This document shows, piece by piece, positions 33,981 through 37,688 of a stretch of DNA of 37,688 bases. Within the stretch, counting starts at the first letter, position 1. Every line of letters starts with the position of its first letter. Position numbers and translations under genes: made by a program. The notes below the pieces were generated by a model. The model did not search any database, had not been told where the DNA came from, and saw only the letters and a list, made by a program, of their open reading frames with translations. This DNA is from Suilimivivens sp964614185 (GTDB taxonomy: Bacteria > Bacillota > Clostridia > Lachnospirales > Lachnospiraceae): positions 1 to 37,688 of the forward strand of contig CAZTKJ010000030.1 in assembly GCA_964614185.1 (NCBI GenBank). Reading direction: 5' to 3'.

Positions 33981-34021
33981 TGCGCTGCATCACAAATTCC
34001 GGCAAACTAAAATGCAGCGCA
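33981..34021. repeat. 10-bp stem-loop before the guaA paralogue
   Basis: TGCGCTGCAT (33981-33990) pairs perfectly with ATGCAGCGCA (34012-34021) around a 21-nt loop. It lies between the two guaA-like genes, ending just before the ribosome site of the second. No T-run follows. Confidence 0.6.
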
Positions 34022-34036
34022 GAAATGAGGGAAAAT

Positions 34037-35329
34037 ATGAAGCAGGATATGATTGTAATTCTTGATCTGGGCAGCACGGAAAACACTACAATTGCCCGTC
34101 AAATAAGAGAACTGGGAGTGTATAGTGAGATTCATCCCCACGATATCACCTTAGAAGAATTGAATGGGATGCAGAATGTGAAGGGGATTATTTTAAATGG
34201 AGGGGAAAACCGTATTGTAGACGGCAAAGCGGTAGAAATATCCCCGGAGCTTTATAGCTGTGGTTATCCCATGTTTGCCATTGACCATCCCACTGCTCAA
34301 TGTGACAGGAAACAGGAAGTACTTCCGGATAAGGAGTCTTTAAAGGAATTCGTGTTTGATGTATGCCATGCTGAGGCTAACTGGAACATGAAAAATTTTA
34401 TTGAAGATCAGGTGGAGCTGATCCGTAAGCAGGTTGGAGACAAAAAAGCCCTTCTTGCCCTTTCCGGCGGAGTGGACTCTTCAGTTGTGGCAGCACTGCT
34501 GATCAAGGCAATCGGGAAGCAGCTGGTATGTGTCCATGTGAACCATGGTCTGATGAGAAAGAATGAATCAGAAAGTGTTATTGAGGTATTTCAAAAGCAG
34601 CTTCATGCAAATCTGGTTTATGTGGATGCCACGGAAAGATTTTTGGGAAAACTTGAAGGAGTTGCAGATCCGGAACAGAAGCGTAAGATCATCGGTGGTG
34701 AATTTATCCGGGTTTTTGAGGAAGAAGCCAGAAAATTGGAAGGTATTGACTTCCTTGGGCAGGGAACGATTTATCCCGATATTATTGAGAGCGGAACCAA
34801 GACGGCTAAGATGGTGAAGTCCCATCATAATGTGGGCGGTCTTCCGGAAGATTTGAAGTTTGAACTGGTGGAGCCGTTGAAGCAGCTGTTTAAGGATGAG
34901 GTAAGAGCTTGCGGAATTGAACTTGGGCTGCCTGCTGAAATGGTTTATCGTCAACCATTCCCGGGACCCGGATTAGGCGTGCGCTGTCTGGGAGCGATTA
35001 CCAGGGACAGGCTGGAAGCAGTGCGGGAGGCTGATGCTATTCTCCGTGAGGAATTTGAAAAGGCGGGACTCAATAAGAAGGTATGGCAGTACTTTACCGT
35101 AGTGCCGGATTTCAAGTCGGTAGGTGTGAAGAATAATGCCAGATGTTTTGATTACATGGTGATCATCCGGGCAATTAATACCATTGACGCCATGAGCGCA
35201 ACGATTGAGAGGGTAGACTGGGATGTGCTGGAAAGAATTACAAACAGGATTTTGGCAGAGGTGGAGCATGTAAATAGGGTTTGCTATGACATGAGTCCGA
35301 AACCGCCGGCTACGATTGAGTTTGAGTGA
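34037..35329 (+). CDS. GuaA paralogue with degenerate glutaminase domain
   Basis: The 430-residue product is colinear with GuaA but shorter. The synthetase half is intact: LSGGVDSSVVAALL, GEFIRVFEEEARK, GTIYPDIIES, KSHHNVGGLPE, RQPFPGPGLGVR, and the end KPPATIEFE. The N-terminal glutaminase domain is reduced to about 110 residues; in place of GICYGSQ it has MFAIDHPTAQ, and the segment through FHPEV is missing. It could therefore only use free ammonia or ammonia channelled from a partner. Start ATG 34037 follows GAGGGA. It is 104 bases after guaA in the same direction. A role as a GuaA partner, a regulator or a specialised synthetase is open. Confidence 0.85.
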   Translation: MKQDMIVILDLGSTENTTIARQIRELGVYSEIHPHDITLEELNGMQNVKGIILNGGENRIVDGKAVEISPELYSCGYPMFAIDHPTAQCDRKQEVLPDKESLKEFVFDVCHAEANWNMKNFIEDQVELIRKQVGDKKALLALSGGVDSSVVAALLIKAIGKQLVCVHVNHGLMRKNESESVIEVFQKQLHANLVYVDATERFLGKLEGVADPEQKRKIIGGEFIRVFEEEARKLEGIDFLGQGTIYPDIIESGTKTAKMVKSHHNVGGLPEDLKFELVEPLKQLFKDEVRACGIELGLPAEMVYRQPFPGPGLGVRCLGAITRDRLEAVREADAILREEFEKAGLNKKVWQYFTVVPDFKSVGVKNNARCFDYMVIIRAINTIDAMSATIERVDWDVLERITNRILAEVEHVNRVCYDMSPKPPATIEFE

Positions 35330-35480
35330 TCAAGAAGTAGATTTAGTTTCTATTGTGAAAACACGTACATAACCATTAGATTTACATAGACAGTTAAAGT
35401 ACTTAAATAAAAATAGTTAATACAAGCAGAGGACACGCCGAATGTTATTAGGGACGACAAAATAAAACTATTTTAAATAA
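35330..35480 (+). other. Intergenic gap before the restriction-modification gene
   Basis: The AT-rich 151-base gap shows no terminator with a T-run and no clear gene. A sharp fall in GC begins here, suggesting that the restriction gene is an acquired island next to the guaA pair. Confidence 0.4.
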
Positions 35481-37646
35481 ATGGAGGAATTGATAGTCTT
35501 GAGAACAGAGGAAGACGTTAAAATAAAAGTTTTATTACCATTTTTGGAGAAGGAAGGATATGATCCTTCTTTATGTGAATTTGAAAAGGCAATAGAAGTA
35601 CATGAGGGAAGAAAATCAAAAACAATTTATGCAGATGTGATTGTTTATAGTACAAAAAATCATGATACACCATTACTATTATGTGAAACAAAGGCACCAA
35701 AAGAAATATTAAATAAAAATGTAAGAGAGCAAGCAATTTCGTATGCTAGATTGTTACCTCAAATTGTTCCTTTTGTGCTTATAACTAATGGTGATCAAAT
35801 ACAAATATACGAGACATTAAATAAGTCAAGGTTACCCGCGTTACCAAGTAAAAAGGAGTTAAAGAAAAATACTGTTAAATATTTAATTAGTAAAGAGTTG
35901 CAAAATTCTCTTAGAGCAGAGGCGCGAAGAGAATTGTTTATTATAGATGATGTTTCTCTTTTTAAGAATATTTTGAAGGCATCGCATAATGCGATAAGAA
36001 ATAATGAGGGTTATGATCCAACGGTTGCTTTTGATGAAATGTCGAAAGTATTGTTTTGTAAGTTATATGAAGAAAAACATTCTAAAAATAATAGATTTAC
36101 TTTGGCGATTTATGATCAAACATTATCTGATTTAGGTGTGAATGTAGTAAAACAAATTTTTGAAGAAACCAAAAATGATAGTAGATATTCAAATTTATTT
36201 GAGGAAAATACCAAAATTAACTTGAATGATAGAACGATACGAAAAATAGTTGAATTATTTGAAGGATATGACTTTTCATTGACAGCATTTGATATTAAAG
36301 GAGAATCCTTTGAATATTTCCTCGGAGATACATTTACAGGTGGATTAGGAGAATATTTTACGCCAAGAAACATTGTGGAATTCATAGTCGATGCTATTAA
36401 CCCTAAAATTGGGGACAAGATAGTTGATCCATTTTGTGGAACAGGTGGATTTTTGATTTTTGCATTTGAGACAATAAGTAAAAAAATCAGAGAACAAGAT
36501 TTTTCAGAAGATGAAAAAGATAAATGGAAGTATGAATTATCAAATAATTCAATATTTGGAACAGATTGGAAAGAGCGAACATCACAATCTTGCAAAATGA
36601 ATATGATGGTTCATGGTGACGGGAGTGCAGGAATATTTATGCATCACGGTTTAATTGATGTGGAAGGAGAAATAGAAGAAAATAAATTTAACATTTGTTT
36701 GACAAATCCACCGTTTGGATCATTAGAAAATGATAGGGAAATTTTAGACAATTATGAGTTGGGAAAGGGACGTAGTTCTCAATCAAGATTAATATTAGGA
36801 ATTGAAAGAGCTATAAGATTAGTTAAACCCAATGGATTAATAGGTATAGTTGTGATTGATGGTGTTTTGAATAATGATTCTATGGCATATGTTCGTGAAT
36901 ATATTAAAAAGAATACATATGTAAAGGCATCCATCAGTTTGTGTAAAGAAACATTTGAAGGATATGGAGCCAGAGCGAAAACCAGTATACTATTTTTGAA
37001 AAAGAAGAAAGAAGATACTCAATTAAAATATGATACTTTTTTTGCGATAGCTAGAAACACGGGATATGCGCCAAATGGTTCTCAGATACCAGGAAATGAG
37101 CTATCAGATATTCTTGTGGATTTTAAGGAATATCAATCGGGTGGTTGTGACTTTAGATATGATAACTGTTGGACGGCTACAATACAAGATAGAATGGATG
37201 CAGAATTCTATTTAGCTAGTAAAAAAAGGGAAGAGATGCAAACGGTTAATCATATTTTTCCTTCTATAGAGAAAGAGATTTCTAGTATGCAAAAGGGAAT
37301 TCAGTATCTCAAGGATAAAAGTGGCATAATGTCTACTGATACAGAATACACAACTCATATTTTGTCAGAACTAATTGAAGAAGTGAGTGAAAAAATAACT
37401 ATAGAAGAAAATAGTCTATATAAAGTATTAGGTGTCAGGTGGTGGGGTGGAGGTGTCTTTGCCAGAGAAGAAAAATTTGGAAGAGACATTAAAGCAAAAT
37501 ATTTGTATAAAGTACATTCTGGCAATATTATTTACAATAGATTATTTGCTTTTAGGGGGTCTTTTGCGTTATTGACAGATGAGTATGATGATGGTTATGT
37601 ATCAAATGAATTTCCAATGTTTAGAGTCAAAAATGTTGTGATATAA
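35481..37646 (+). CDS. Single-chain restriction-methylase-specificity protein, C-terminus cut short
   Basis: The 721-residue protein fuses three parts. The N-terminus resembles the type I R-subunit N domain, a PD-(D/E)XK nuclease: D52 in YADVIVY and E69, K71 in LLLCETKAP. The middle is an adenine-N6 methylase with motif I DPFCGTGGF (316-324) and motif IV NPPFG (409-413), preceded by GLGEYFTPR. The C-terminus (about 620-721) starts like a type I target-recognition domain (GNIIYNRLFAFRGSFALL, NEFPMFRV) but stops at TAA 37644, well short of a full domain. A TTG at 35499, 11 nt after GGAGG, may be the real start. It would both cut and modify DNA, if functional. Confidence 0.75.
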   Translation: MEELIVLRTEEDVKIKVLLPFLEKEGYDPSLCEFEKAIEVHEGRKSKTIYADVIVYSTKNHDTPLLLCETKAPKEILNKNVREQAISYARLLPQIVPFVLITNGDQIQIYETLNKSRLPALPSKKELKKNTVKYLISKELQNSLRAEARRELFIIDDVSLFKNILKASHNAIRNNEGYDPTVAFDEMSKVLFCKLYEEKHSKNNRFTLAIYDQTLSDLGVNVVKQIFEETKNDSRYSNLFEENTKINLNDRTIRKIVELFEGYDFSLTAFDIKGESFEYFLGDTFTGGLGEYFTPRNIVEFIVDAINPKIGDKIVDPFCGTGGFLIFAFETISKKIREQDFSEDEKDKWKYELSNNSIFGTDWKERTSQSCKMNMMVHGDGSAGIFMHHGLIDVEGEIEENKFNICLTNPPFGSLENDREILDNYELGKGRSSQSRLILGIERAIRLVKPNGLIGIVVIDGVLNNDSMAYVREYIKKNTYVKASISLCKETFEGYGARAKTSILFLKKKKEDTQLKYDTFFAIARNTGYAPNGSQIPGNELSDILVDFKEYQSGGCDFRYDNCWTATIQDRMDAEFYLASKKREEMQTVNHIFPSIEKEISSMQKGIQYLKDKSGIMSTDTEYTTHILSELIEEVSEKITIEENSLYKVLGVRWWGGGVFAREEKFGRDIKAKYLYKVHSGNIIYNRLFAFRGSFALLTDEYDDGYVSNEFPMFRVKNVVI

Positions 37647-37688
37647 CATCGTTGTAACAACTCGACCTAATAAGATATAATCTTAGGA

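Overview
The window looks like chromosomal DNA of a Gram-positive gut clostridium, most likely a Lachnospiraceae member. Supporting signs are strong AGGAGG-type ribosome sites, AT-rich intergenic DNA, sigma-A type promoters, a DUF5688 protein, a MobA/MobL relaxase with a large serine recombinase, and a guaA gene followed by a degenerate guaA paralogue. The organism call is an inference from gene content.

Layout. (1) 53-4312: an operon with a DUF932 protein, a YqaJ-type exonuclease, a small unknown protein, a Rad52-like annealing protein and a DUF5688 protein, closed by a strong terminator; this is a phage/ICE-type recombination module. (2) 4776-11364: accessory cargo: a 1187-residue YobI/KAP-like P-loop NTPase, a RelB/RelE pair with its own promoter and operator-like palindrome, and a STAND (NB-ARC) ATPase on the minus strand. 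(3) 11587-16405: a mobilisation and integration block: a VirD4-like coupling protein without membrane segments, a MobC-like protein, a possible oriT, a MobA/MobL relaxase, a 56-residue protein with terminator, and a large serine recombinase. A truncated-looking reading frame at 16398-16553 may mark the right end of the element. (4) 16620-29051: a complete type I-C CRISPR-Cas locus, cas3-cas5-cas8(-cas11)-cas7-cas4-cas1-cas2, then a leader and an array of 64 repeats and 63 spacers. cas3 carries a single-base frameshift immediately after its DEAH box. (5) 29052-32061: a decayed region with small ORFs, a 39-residue type-I-toxin-like peptide, a membrane peptide/XRE regulator pair, two broken small genes and two degenerate CRISPR-repeat-like sequences. 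(6) 32307-35329: guaA with a clear promoter, then a guaA paralogue that has lost its glutaminase centre. (7) 35481-37646: a single-chain restriction-methylase-specificity protein whose specificity domain appears cut short.

Main discovery candidate. Between the mobile element and cas3 lies what looks like a CreR-type cas-regulating RNA gene. A sigma-A promoter (TTGGCA, 17 bp, TAAAAT) points at a degenerate CRISPR repeat (16670-16707). That repeat has lost most of its sequence but keeps a 7-bp stem at the right place and the exact 11-nt crRNA 5' handle TGAGTAGAAAT. The spacer-like sequence after it (from 16708) matches 16 of its first 17 bases to a site at 16786-16802, just upstream of the predicted cas promoter (TTGATA, 17 bp, TATTAT). 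The only mismatch is at position 6, a base that type I Cascade flips out and does not read, and the match stops at position 17. This is the expected design of a guide that lets Cascade bind and repress its own promoter without triggering cleavage. All of this is read from the sequence; transcription and repression are untested.

How the parts fit: the mobile element carries probable defence and toxin-antitoxin cargo next to a chromosomal CRISPR-Cas locus that probably controls its own dosage. The cas3 frameshift, if real, would leave a DNA-binding but non-degrading Cascade.
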